DNA from: Lachnoclostridium sp. UBA903
GTDB taxonomy: Bacteria; Bacillota; Clostridia; Lachnospirales; Lachnospiraceae
Direction of reading: 5' to 3'
DNA: 64,000 bases
Assembly: GCA_002294045.1 (NCBI GenBank)
Contig: DBEP01000015.1
Span: 9,276 to 73,275, forward strand
Part shown: piece after piece, positions 44,824-53,155 of the stretch
How positions within the stretch are numbered: the first letter of the stretch is position 1
Layout: every line of letters starts with the position of its first letter
Notes under the pieces: generated by a model
Databases searched by the model: none
Seen by the model: the letters and a program-made list of their open reading frames with translations, nothing else
What the model was told of the DNA's origin: nothing
Made by a program: the position numbers and the translations under genes

Positions 44824-44897
44824 TGATGCCGCAGAAGCGGCATCATGTCTGAAAGGTTGAAAGAATTCACTTTCAGCCTCATGCGCATAAAGCGTGC
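44824..44897 (+). repeat. Hairpin and dispersed repeat before the binding-protein gene
   Basis: TGATGCCGC/GCGGCATCA forms a nine-base stem at 44824-44845. GGTTGAAAG/CTTTCAGCC forms a second at 44855-44878. The part from 44865 to 44897 is the same repeat as at 18915-18947. Confidence 0.6.
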
Positions 44898-44915
44898 AAA
44901 GGAATGGAGGAAATT

Positions 44916-46037
44916 ATGAGAAAATTATTATCTGGTATGCTGATAGTGGTATTATGTGCTGCTATGCTTGCAGGCTGCCAAAGAAGTGAAGGAAGAAAAG
45001 GAACAGGGGATGCTCAGACCGCAGAAGGAGCCGGGCAGACGGAAACTGGGAAAGAAACGGATTCGGCGGAAAATTCCGACGGACTGGAACAGAGCGGTGA
45101 AACAACGGAAACCGGCACGAAAGATGCCGCACCGGAACAAAAGACGGATATCAGCGTTGCGGCTTTAAAAGGACCTACCGCCATGGGTATGATTAAAATT
45201 ATGGAGGATTCTGATAATAGTGCGGCTGCAAATAATTATAAATTTACCGTAGCCGGTGCTCCGGATGAGATTACCGCAGGAATTGTAAGCGGGGAATTTG
45301 ATATTGCGGCCCTTCCCTGTAATCTGGCGGCCGTATTGTATAATAAGTCCAAAGGGGGGCTTATGGTTGCGGGAATTAATACCCTGGGCGTACTTTATAT
45401 GGTGGAAACCGGCAATAAAATCAACAGTGTTGAGGATTTAAAAGGAAAAACAATCTATTCTACCGGTAAAGGCACTACACCGGAATACACTTTAAATTAC
45501 CTATTATCGTCTTATGGAATCAATCCGGATAAAGACGTAACCATTGAATATAAATCGGAAGCAACCGAAGTGGCGGCTGTTTTAAGTGAAGCAACCGACG
45601 CAATCGCACTGCTTCCGCAGCCCTATGTAACTACGGTGATGATGAATAATGAAAATGTCAGAATAGCCCTGGACATAACGAAGGAATGGGATAAAATCAG
45701 CACCAACGGCAGCACTGTGGTAACGGGTGTTATAGTGGTAAATAAAGATTTTTTAGAAAATAATAAAGAATCGGTGGACACCTTTCTATCCGAGTATGAA
45801 ACCTCGGAACAGTATGTTAACGGTAATCCTGAAGAGGCTTCGGAGCTAATCGAAAAATTTGATATTTTAAAAGCAGCTCCTGCAAAAAAAGCAATCCCCT
45901 ATTGTAATATCACTTCCATTCAAGGGAATGATATGAAGGCTAAGATAAGCGGATATCTGGAAGCTCTGTTTGAACAGAATCCGGACACCGTCGGAGGGAA
46001 ATTGCCGGATGATAATTTCTATTATATAAAGGAATAA
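44916..46037 (+). CDS. ABC transporter substrate-binding lipoprotein (NitT/TauT-like)
   Basis: The 373-residue lipoprotein has a signal peptide ending in LAGC, then an 80-residue low-complexity linker rich in Glu, Thr and Gly. The binding domain starts ISVAALKGPTAMGMIKIM and contains GEFDIAALPCNLAAVLYNK, a pattern of NitT/TauT/NMT1-like binding proteins for small organic molecules. The ligand is unknown. GGAGG precedes ATG 44916; the upstream ATG at 44904 overlaps that site. Confidence 0.88.
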   Translation: MRKLLSGMLIVVLCAAMLAGCQRSEGRKGTGDAQTAEGAGQTETGKETDSAENSDGLEQSGETTETGTKDAAPEQKTDISVAALKGPTAMGMIKIMEDSDNSAAANNYKFTVAGAPDEITAGIVSGEFDIAALPCNLAAVLYNKSKGGLMVAGINTLGVLYMVETGNKINSVEDLKGKTIYSTGKGTTPEYTLNYLLSSYGINPDKDVTIEYKSEATEVAAVLSEATDAIALLPQPYVTTVMMNNENVRIALDITKEWDKISTNGSTVVTGVIVVNKDFLENNKESVDTFLSEYETSEQYVNGNPEEASELIEKFDILKAAPAKKAIPYCNITSIQGNDMKAKISGYLEALFEQNPDTVGGKLPDDNFYYIKE

Positions 46038-46096
46038 GATATCGGTGCAATGAATTTTCAATCACGCTCTAATACGGTCGGGGAAAGGCAGCAGAT

Positions 46097-46858
46097 ATGG
46101 GGAAGATGAAAACAACGTTTTACAATAAAAAATACAGGATACTGGCGGTCATCTTCTGGATTGTATTGTGGCAGCTGGTCAGCATGCTTGTTAATAAGGA
46201 GATGCTTTTGGCATCTCCCTTTGCCGTTCTGAGAGCTTTTGCCGGCCTGACGGGGGAAGCCGATTTTTGGATGTCCATATTTAATTCCTTTTTTAAAATT
46301 GTATTGGGTTTTCTTTTGGCAATTGCAATTGGTATATTATTTGCAGTTATGTCTTACCGAAGCACGGTTTTAAAAGAGCTTATCTCTCCCCTGATGAAAA
46401 TCATACAGGCAACGCCGGTTGCTTCTTTTATTATATTGGCCCTGTTATGGGTACAGTCCAAAAATCTTTCCATATTATGTTCTTTTTTGATGGTGCTTCC
46501 CGTAATTTATACTAATGTATTACAGGGACTGTCCGATACGGAACCGAAAATGCTGGAGATGGCCCAGGTATTTCGTATCAGGCCGGTAAAGAAAATTCGG
46601 TATATATTTATTCCTGCCGTAATGCCTTATTTCGTATCGGCCAGTACAGTAGGTCTGGGCCTGTGCTGGAAGGCCGGAATTGCGGCGGAAGTAATCGGAC
46701 TTCCTAAATTTTCTATCGGTGAACAATTATATGAGGCGAAGATTTATTTAATGACGGAAGAATTATTTGCATGGACCATAGTTATAATACTTATCAGTGT
46801 TATATCCGAAAAAGTAATTATCCGGTTCATCCGTTTTATACAGAAACTATTGGTATAA
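46097..46858 (+). CDS. ABC transporter permease (NitT/TauT-like)
   Basis: The 253-residue permease has about six helices. The N-terminus FWIVLWQLVSMLVNKEMLLASP and the ATPase-contact loop around EMAQVFRIRPVKKIRYIFIP are typical of SsuC/TauC-type permeases. It follows the binding protein by 59 bases, which include a CACGCTCTAAT repeat half-site. ATG 46106 is an alternative start. Confidence 0.9.
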   Translation: MGKMKTTFYNKKYRILAVIFWIVLWQLVSMLVNKEMLLASPFAVLRAFAGLTGEADFWMSIFNSFFKIVLGFLLAIAIGILFAVMSYRSTVLKELISPLMKIIQATPVASFIILALLWVQSKNLSILCSFLMVLPVIYTNVLQGLSDTEPKMLEMAQVFRIRPVKKIRYIFIPAVMPYFVSASTVGLGLCWKAGIAAEVIGLPKFSIGEQLYEAKIYLMTEELFAWTIVIILISVISEKVIIRFIRFIQKLLV

Positions 46859-46900
46859 TATCTGACTGATAAATAGCATAATAATCGCAGGAGCTGCTGT

Positions 46901-47512
46901 ATGAACATATATTTGAAAAATATTACAAAACAATACGAAGATAAGCCGGTTTTAAACCAATTGAATCTGGAAATGGCAGATGGTAAAATCACCTGCATTA
47001 TGGGGCCGTCGGGCATTGGGAAAACTACTTTACTCCATATAATTATGGGACTGGTAAAACCGGATTCCGGAAAAGTAGAAGGGACGAAAGACAAAAAAAT
47101 AACGGCTGTGTTTCAGGAAAACCGTCTCTGTGAGGAAATCGGAGCCGTTAAGAATGTAAAAATGGTCTGCGATAAAAAAGTTACCGAGCATATGATTAAA
47201 AAGGAATTCAATGAGGTAGGCTTACAGGATTATGATAATAAGAAAACGCTGGAATTAAGCGGCGGAATGAAGCGCAGAGTGGCTATAGTAAGGGCGGTCA
47301 TGGCGGAGAGTGATATTATCATAATGGATGAACCATTTAAAGGTCTGGATGAGAAACTAAAAGAACAGGTAATTAACTATATTAAACATAAAACAAAAGG
47401 GAAAACCCTAATTATTGTGACACACAATAAAGATGAAGTAAAAGCGCTTTCAGCCGACCTGATTATCCTGGAAAAGGATTCCTTAGGAATATCGGCGGCT
47501 TACTGTGAATAA
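46901..47512 (+). CDS. ABC transporter ATP-binding protein (NitT/TauT-like, short)
   Basis: At 203 residues the ATPase is shorter than the usual 240-260 of its group. Walker A is GPSGIGKTT, the signature LSGGMKRR, and Walker B IIIMDEPFKGLD. The end, ILEKDSLGISAAYCE, lacks the extra C-terminal segment. It completes the importer. GCAGGAG precedes the ATG. Confidence 0.92.
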   Translation: MNIYLKNITKQYEDKPVLNQLNLEMADGKITCIMGPSGIGKTTLLHIIMGLVKPDSGKVEGTKDKKITAVFQENRLCEEIGAVKNVKMVCDKKVTEHMIKKEFNEVGLQDYDNKKTLELSGGMKRRVAIVRAVMAESDIIIMDEPFKGLDEKLKEQVINYIKHKTKGKTLIIVTHNKDEVKALSADLIILEKDSLGISAAYCE

Positions 47513-47522
47513 GGAGGATATC

Positions 47523-48041
47523 ATGTTAGAATTTTATAAGACCAGAAGAAGTATAAGGAAATTCCAGGATAAAGCCGTTGAGCAGGAGAAAATCGAAGAG
47601 ATTTTAAAAAGCGCTTTAACGGCTCCGTCTTCCAAGGGTAAAAGGCCCTGGGAACTGATAGCCGTTACGGATAAGGAAATATTGGGGAAACTGGCAGAAG
47701 TCAGGGGAGCAAGTTCCGGGCTGATAGCCGGTGCGGCTCTCGGAATTGCCGTAATTGCCGATTCCGAAACCACGGATGTATGGACGGAGGATGCTTCCAT
47801 TATTGCCGTTATGATGCAATTGTCCGCCCATTCCCTTGGCCTTGGTTCCTGCTGGGTACAGATAAGGGAGCGTTTTACCCCCGGAGGGAAAAGTGCGGAT
47901 GCCTGTGTAAAGGATGTTCTTAATATTCCTGAAAAATACAAAGTGGAATGTATTATTGCCATGGGGTATCCGGGAGAAGGAAAGGAACCTCATAAGGAAG
48001 AGAAGCTGCCCTATGAAAAAATCCATTATAATCGTTTTTAA
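47523..48041 (+). CDS. Nitroreductase family protein
   Basis: The 172-residue FMN-dependent oxidoreductase starts YKTRRSIRKFQDKAV, the FMN-phosphate contact of the family. LTAPSSKGKRPWE and IIAMGYPGEGKEP are also typical. AAGGAGG precedes ATG 47523 and sits at the end of the ATPase gene, so it is co-transcribed with the importer. It may modify the imported compound; this is inference from position. Confidence 0.88.
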   Translation: MLEFYKTRRSIRKFQDKAVEQEKIEEILKSALTAPSSKGKRPWELIAVTDKEILGKLAEVRGASSGLIAGAALGIAVIADSETTDVWTEDASIIAVMMQLSAHSLGLGSCWVQIRERFTPGGKSADACVKDVLNIPEKYKVECIIAMGYPGEGKEPHKEEKLPYEKIHYNRF

Positions 48042-48198
48042 AAAATATGCCAGAGGTAAATAATTCTTAAATCATGAAAGGCTTTACGTCCGGAATAGCT
48101 GGTGGTATAATGTTTAACACTATAATGAAAATAAACTTAAGAAATCCGGAATCAGTAATCGGTGCTGATATCTGAAAGTTTAAATCAGGGAGGACGTT

Positions 48199-49017
48199 AT
48201 GCATATCACTATAACAGGCAATCTGGGAAGTGGCAAGTCAACAATTTGCAAAATATTGGAAGATAAATATGGCTTTGAAATATATTCCACAGGGAAGGTG
48301 CAGCGCAAACTTGCCAGAGAGATGAATATAACCACACTGGAAATGAATCAATTAATGTGCAGTGACCGTAAATATGATAACATGATTGATGATGCGACAG
48401 CTAGGATATCAAGAGAAAACAGGAATAAAAATATTATTTTTGATTCCCGGCTGGCCTGGCATTTTGTTGAGCGGTCTTTAAAGGTGTTTTTATCGGTAAG
48501 CCTTGATGTAGCCGCAGAACGGGTAATGAATGATAACAGAGGCAAGGTAGAAAAGTATGGTTCCCTTGAAGAAGCAAAGGAAATGCTGTCAGCCAGGGCG
48601 GCCATGGAAAATAAGCGCTATAAGGAACTATACAATCTGGAATATTTTAATTTCTCCAATTACAACCTGGTTATGGACAGCACCTATACAGCACCGGAAA
48701 TTATAGCTTCTGTCATAATGGAAGAAGCAAAAAAATATGAAAAATCAGAGAAAGAAAATAACGGTAAGGCCAAGGTGAACCGTATCCTGCTCTCACCGTT
48801 AAGTCTGTATCAGGAAAATATTACAGAAGATGAAAAAAAACAATTAAAGGACAAAATAATTCAATACGAAAAAGTTACTTATTTTCTGGAAAAAACGATT
48901 CCGGTAAAAAAAGGCCCGGACAGATATACCGTACTTTCCGGTTTGGAGGATGTTAAGGCAGCACGGCTTGCCAAGGTACCTTTTATTCCTGTTAGCCTGG
49001 TTGATAAAGAGCAATGA
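48199..49017 (+). CDS. Cytidylate kinase-like protein fused to a ParB-like domain
   Basis: Residues 1-175 form a P-loop nucleotide kinase of the cytidylate kinase-like type: Walker A GNLGSGKST at 7-15, NIIFDSRLAWHF, and a lid region with arginines. Residues about 190-270 resemble a ParB/sulfiredoxin-type domain, with VNRILLSPLSLY at the start and DRYTVLSGLEDVKAARLAKV near the end, the place where ParB proteins have their GxxR box. I know of no described protein with this combination. GGGAGG precedes the ATG. The gene stands alone behind its own TATAAT. Confidence 0.75.
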   Translation: MHITITGNLGSGKSTICKILEDKYGFEIYSTGKVQRKLAREMNITTLEMNQLMCSDRKYDNMIDDATARISRENRNKNIIFDSRLAWHFVERSLKVFLSVSLDVAAERVMNDNRGKVEKYGSLEEAKEMLSARAAMENKRYKELYNLEYFNFSNYNLVMDSTYTAPEIIASVIMEEAKKYEKSEKENNGKAKVNRILLSPLSLYQENITEDEKKQLKDKIIQYEKVTYFLEKTIPVKKGPDRYTVLSGLEDVKAARLAKVPFIPVSLVDKEQ

Positions 49018-49153
49018 CTTTCTGCTTTTACCAAGCCATATCCATAATCTGGTTATGCATAATTTCATTAAAAAATTAAAAATTTAAGCAAACCAATCTT
49101 TTGAAATCTATGAAGCAATCACCTAACATACATTTATTTTTATTACAGACAAT

Positions 49154-49197
49154 AAAAACAGAGAGTAATTACAAAATGTGTAATGCTCTCTGTTTTT
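49154..49197. terminator. Bidirectional terminator
   Basis: AAAAACAGAGAG and CTCTCTGTTTTT form a perfect 12-base stem with a 20-base loop. A-run and T-run flank it on either side. Confidence 0.85.
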
Positions 49198-49247
49198 AAC
49201 ATTTGAATAAAAAATTATTATGGGTACGATGAAGGGAGGTATGTTTA

Positions 49248-50330
49248 ATGGTTATAAAAAACAACAAAATGAAATTATTATTCATCGTAATCGTAACAGT
49301 TACGGTGGTATATATCGGATTTGAATATGTCCTGCCTCTCTTTGCACCGTTTATAGTTGCATATCTCATAGCTTCGGCATTACTGCCCTTAGTACGTCTG
49401 CTAAATTCAAAAATCCGTTTGCCCAAATTGTTCGGAGGGATAATAACGTTAGGCGTTATCGGCTCCGGCATCGGTTATGGATCATTTTATTTAATGGACA
49501 TACTGATAAAACAGATTGTAAATCTGTTAAAAAATATGCCGATTTATCTGGCTATGTTAAGCGGATATCTGGATAAATTCTGCGAAAGCTGTGATAAAAT
49601 CCTGGGAGTTAAGCTGGGTTCCATGCAAAGTTTTATTTACAGTAATTTTGACGGGATTCTTGTAGTCATAAAAGATAAAATAATACCCGTTATAACTACC
49701 CGGAGTTTAAATTTGCTAATCGCTATTATAGGATTTGTTGGTATTCTTTTAATTATGCTTGTTTCCATACTTTTATTGATTAAGGATGAGGAACAATATA
49801 AAAGCAGTATGAAAGAATCCGTCTTTTATCAGGATATTCATATCGTAACCTCTAAATTATCGGAGATGGGGATTGCCTATTTAAGGACCCAGGGTATCAT
49901 GATGCTGCTGATTTCTGCTGTCTGTACGGTGGGCATGCTTTTGATAAGGAACAAATACGCTTTGATAATAGGAATGGCAATTGGAATCTTTGATGCCTTT
50001 CCCATACTTGGAAGCGGGCTGATATTGGTACCCTGGGGGATAGCTGCTTTATTTAACCAGGATTTTTATACCGCCGCCATACTTTTAACGGTTTATGCGG
50101 GCTGCCAGATGATAAGACAATTTTTAGAACCCAGACTTTTAGGTAACCGGATAGGAATAAAGCCTGTGTATACCTTGATGGCAATGTATGTGGGGGTCAG
50201 GGTTTTCGGCTTTGCAGGTTTTATCTTAGGGCCTGTTGGACTGGTAATTATAACAACAGTGGTGAAAGAAGCGCAGAAAAGACTGAATATATCCATTAGG
50301 GATAATTCAGAAATTTCAAAAGAAGGGTAA
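49248..50330 (+). CDS. AI-2E family membrane protein (YtvI-like possible)
   Basis: The 360-residue protein has seven to eight predicted helices and belongs to the AI-2E/PerM/YtvI family. Signature segments are APFIVAYLIASALLPLVRLL and the late FDAFPILGSGLILVPWG, with FLEPRLLGNRIGIKP. In spore formers, members of this family include YtvI, made during sporulation; whether this is that protein cannot be decided. GGGAGG precedes the ATG by seven bases. Confidence 0.87.
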   Translation: MVIKNNKMKLLFIVIVTVTVVYIGFEYVLPLFAPFIVAYLIASALLPLVRLLNSKIRLPKLFGGIITLGVIGSGIGYGSFYLMDILIKQIVNLLKNMPIYLAMLSGYLDKFCESCDKILGVKLGSMQSFIYSNFDGILVVIKDKIIPVITTRSLNLLIAIIGFVGILLIMLVSILLLIKDEEQYKSSMKESVFYQDIHIVTSKLSEMGIAYLRTQGIMMLLISAVCTVGMLLIRNKYALIIGMAIGIFDAFPILGSGLILVPWGIAALFNQDFYTAAILLTVYAGCQMIRQFLEPRLLGNRIGIKPVYTLMAMYVGVRVFGFAGFILGPVGLVIITTVVKEAQKRLNISIRDNSEISKEG

Positions 50331-50381
50331 AGATATAGTTAGAGATAATACGAAAATTTCAAAAGAAGGAAAAAGGTATAT
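50296..50381 (+). repeat. 43-base tandem duplication across the end of a gene
   Basis: TTAGGGATAATTCAGAAATT and TTAGAGATAATACGAAAATT begin two adjacent 43-base units sharing TTTCAAAAGAAGG. The first unit contains the stop codon of the AI-2E gene; in the second the equivalent of the stop codon has changed. Confidence 0.7.
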
Positions 50382-50401
50382 TAAAACTTTCATTTCATAT
50401 C

Positions 50402-50461
50402 TTGACAGGCAAAAAGAATGGCGTTAAAATAAGACCATCGGTTTGAAACCAGTGGTCTTAT
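50402..50461 (+). promoter_or_regulatory. Promoter with TetR operator
   Basis: TTGACA at 50402 and TAAAAT at 50425 are 17 bases apart. The 33-base dyad at 50429-50461 (ATAAGACCA..TGGTCTTAT with inner GGTTT/AAACC) starts at the -10 box and covers the transcription start. It is the probable binding site of the TetR protein encoded next. Confidence 0.8.
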
Positions 50462-50483
50462 TATGTGTAAGGAGGTGTTATAA

Positions 50484-51110
50484 ATGGCCAAGCGAGTAGA
50501 AGGTGTTACTGAAAAGTTATTGGAATGCGCAAAGGAAGAGTTTCTGCTTAACGGTTACGAGAATGCATCTTTGCGGGTTATTGCTGAAAAAGCAGGCTCC
50601 AGTAAAGGTGCTATCTACATCCGCTACCCGGATAAGGAAAGTCTGTACCGTGCGTTGGTTCAGCCTGCCGCCGACGGATTGTGCAACTTGCTTCGTACCT
50701 TTTTGGAAAGATTTGAGGATATACCTGTTGAAGAACAAAATGAATGTATGGATAGCTACTCGGATGACGGTTTTCCTAAATTGATTGATTATATCTATGC
50801 CCATTTTGATGAGTTCAAGCTGCTTCTCACCTGCGGCGAGGCCAATGCGGTCCAGGATTTCATGCATAATATTGTTGAAATTGATACCGCATGTACAATG
50901 CGTTTTATTGAACAAACCGGAAATGATGCGATTGTATCGGGACGGTTAACACCGCAGCTGGCACATCTGCTTTCCAGTGCATTCTATTCCGGTTTATTCG
51001 AAGTGGTGGTCCATGATATGCCGTGGCAGGAAGCTGTTGAACATATTCAGCGTATGCGGCGTTTTTATAATGCCGGCTGGAAAACCATTTTTGAAAGCGA
51101 TGAGAGGTGA
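50484..51110 (+). CDS. TetR family transcriptional regulator
   Basis: The 208-residue repressor has an N-terminal TetR helix-turn-helix (ASLRVIAEKAGSSKGAIYIR) and a ligand-binding domain of low conservation. TAAGGAGG precedes the ATG. It leads the transport operon and probably represses its own promoter through the palindrome at 50429. The inducer is unknown. Confidence 0.93.
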   Translation: MAKRVEGVTEKLLECAKEEFLLNGYENASLRVIAEKAGSSKGAIYIRYPDKESLYRALVQPAADGLCNLLRTFLERFEDIPVEEQNECMDSYSDDGFPKLIDYIYAHFDEFKLLLTCGEANAVQDFMHNIVEIDTACTMRFIEQTGNDAIVSGRLTPQLAHLLSSAFYSGLFEVVVHDMPWQEAVEHIQRMRRFYNAGWKTIFESDER

Positions 51111-51116
51111 TGCTAT

Positions 51117-51314
51117 TTGGAGGGATGGATCGATCAGGAGGGATGGATTCACTGCCCCATCTGCGGGAATAAAACCAGAACGAAAGTATACAATGAAACC
51201 ATTCTGAAAAAGTTTCCGTTATTTTGCCCGAAATGCGGGCACGAACATATTGTGGATGTTCAAAACAGCAAAATCATATCGTTAGAGCCAGACGCCAAGA
51301 CGCAGAGCCGGTAA
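51117..51314 (+). CDS. Cysteine-rich KTR domain protein
   Basis: The 65-residue protein contains four cysteines in two CxxC pairs (Cys13/Cys16 and Cys37/Cys40) with NKTRTKVYNETILKKFPLFC between them, the pattern of the Cys-rich KTR family (PF14205). It probably binds zinc. These proteins are often found in integrative elements of gut Firmicutes. The start is TTG, with GAGGTG seven bases upstream, directly after the TetR gene. Confidence 0.85.
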   Translation: MEGWIDQEGWIHCPICGNKTRTKVYNETILKKFPLFCPKCGHEHIVDVQNSKIISLEPDAKTQSR

Positions 51315-51400
51315 TTTGCAGAAAATTAATTTTTTGCGGTTATCGGTTTTCTTTTTGGGTTTGAGTTAGCTGACGCTAACGAAAAGGAGGGAATTATTTT

Positions 51401-53155
51401 ATGATTTCACAAAATCCGTTTTCACGGCTGATGCAGTTTGTAAGGCCGCACCGGACCAGCTACATACTTTCCATTGTTTTGGCGGTGTCAGGTGTAGCCT
51501 GCGGTTTGGTGCCGTACTTTGCCGCCGCCGGGATGGTCAACCTTCTTATCGGAGGTAATCGTATCTACTCTGTTTATGTTATGTGGTGCATGGCGGCACT
51601 GGGAGCTTTCATTCTGAAAGCCGTTCTGATGGGACTTTCCACACACGCTTCCCATAAGGCTACCTTTGCCGTCCTTTCGGAAATAAGGCGCAGCCTTGCC
51701 GCAAAACTGACCCGTGTTTCAATGGGATTTCTGACAGATACGCCGTCGGGGAAACTGAAAAATACAATGGTGGAACGAGTGGAACAGATGGAAGTTCCTT
51801 TGGCTCACATTATCCCCGAAATGACGGCTAATCTTTTGGTGCCGGTTGCTATTGTAATATACCTGTTTACGCTTGATTGGCGAATGGCACTGGTGTCGCT
51901 GATTACGATTCCAATCGGTATGCTCTGCTATATGGCCCAAATGAAGGAATATCCCAAGAAATATGGAGCAGTTGTACAGGCCGGTAAACATATGAGCGCC
52001 GCAACCGTGGAATATATTAACGGGATAGAGGTCATCAAAGCCTTTAACCAAAGTGCCGCGTCCTATTCCAAGTTTACGAATGCGGTTCGCCAAAATGCGG
52101 ATTTGATTTTAGATTGGATGAAATCCACTCAGGGTTATTCAGCATTAATGATGACAATCTGGCCTGCCGTTTTGATTGGCGTACTTCCCGCCGGATGTTT
52201 GCTTTATATGGGCGGCGGCTTGCAGGCTCCAACTTTCATCACTGTGACAATTCTCTCCCTGGGAATTGTCGGGCCGCTGGTAGCAGCAATTTTTCTGACC
52301 GATGAGCTTTCCAAAATCAGTACGATTGTCGGAGAAATCGGCGCGGTAATGGATGAGCCTGACATGGAACGGCCTGCGCAGAAAAAAGAAATCGGAAACA
52401 TAGACATCAGGCTTGACAATGTAAAATTTGCTTACAAGGATACTCAGGTCTTAAGCGGTGTGAATCTATCTATTCGTCAGGGAACCACTACCGCCTTGGT
52501 AGGGCCGTCCGGAAGCGGCAAGTCCACAATAGCAAAACTGATTGCCTCCTATTGGGACGTTGACAGCGGCAGCATATCTATCGGAGGTGTGGATGTGAAA
52601 GAACTGCCCGCCGAACAGGTCATGGATTTGATTGGCTATGTCTCCCAGGATAATTTCCTGTTTAATAAATCGGTGCGGGATAATATCCGGATGGGACGCC
52701 CGGAGGCCTCTGATTCTGAGGTAGAGGCTGTGGCTAAGGCTTCCGGATGCCACGAGTTCGTTATGAGTCTGGAACATGGTTATGAAACCATAGTCGGCGG
52801 GTCAGGCGGACATCTCTCAGGCGGAGAACGCCAGCGGATCGCGATTGCCCGTGCTATGATGAAGGATGCTCCTATTGTCATTCTGGACGAAGCAACATCA
52901 TACACGGATCCCGAGAATGAAGCGGTTATCCAGGAAGCGGTAAGCAGACTGACCAGAGGCAAGACATTAATTGTTATCGCACATCGGCTTTCCACAATTA
53001 CGAATGCGGATCAAATTGCCGTAGTGGATTGCGGGCAGATTTCTGCGGCAGGCACCCACAAGGAGCTCTTAGAAAAGAGTACTCTGTATGCGCAGATGTG
53101 GAAAGCCCATTCTCAGGTAAAAGATATGGACGAAGGAGGTGGATACAATGTTTGA
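51401..53155 (+). CDS. ABC half-transporter (membrane plus ATPase), first of a pair
   Basis: The 584-residue protein fuses a six-helix membrane domain (FVRPHRTSYILSIVLAV onward) to an ATPase. Walker A is GPSGSGKST, the signature LSGGERQR, and Walker B IVILDEATSYTD, with Asp at the end of the D-loop region. It very likely forms a heterodimer with the next protein. Pairs of this type next to ECF genes include siderophore importers such as YbtP/YbtQ and EqbH/EqbI, although the fold is of exporter type. AAAAGGAGGG precedes the ATG. Confidence 0.9.
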   Translation: MISQNPFSRLMQFVRPHRTSYILSIVLAVSGVACGLVPYFAAAGMVNLLIGGNRIYSVYVMWCMAALGAFILKAVLMGLSTHASHKATFAVLSEIRRSLAAKLTRVSMGFLTDTPSGKLKNTMVERVEQMEVPLAHIIPEMTANLLVPVAIVIYLFTLDWRMALVSLITIPIGMLCYMAQMKEYPKKYGAVVQAGKHMSAATVEYINGIEVIKAFNQSAASYSKFTNAVRQNADLILDWMKSTQGYSALMMTIWPAVLIGVLPAGCLLYMGGGLQAPTFITVTILSLGIVGPLVAAIFLTDELSKISTIVGEIGAVMDEPDMERPAQKKEIGNIDIRLDNVKFAYKDTQVLSGVNLSIRQGTTTALVGPSGSGKSTIAKLIASYWDVDSGSISIGGVDVKELPAEQVMDLIGYVSQDNFLFNKSVRDNIRMGRPEASDSEVEAVAKASGCHEFVMSLEHGYETIVGGSGGHLSGGERQRIAIARAMMKDAPIVILDEATSYTDPENEAVIQEAVSRLTRGKTLIVIAHRLSTITNADQIAVVDCGQISAAGTHKELLEKSTLYAQMWKAHSQVKDMDEGGGYNV

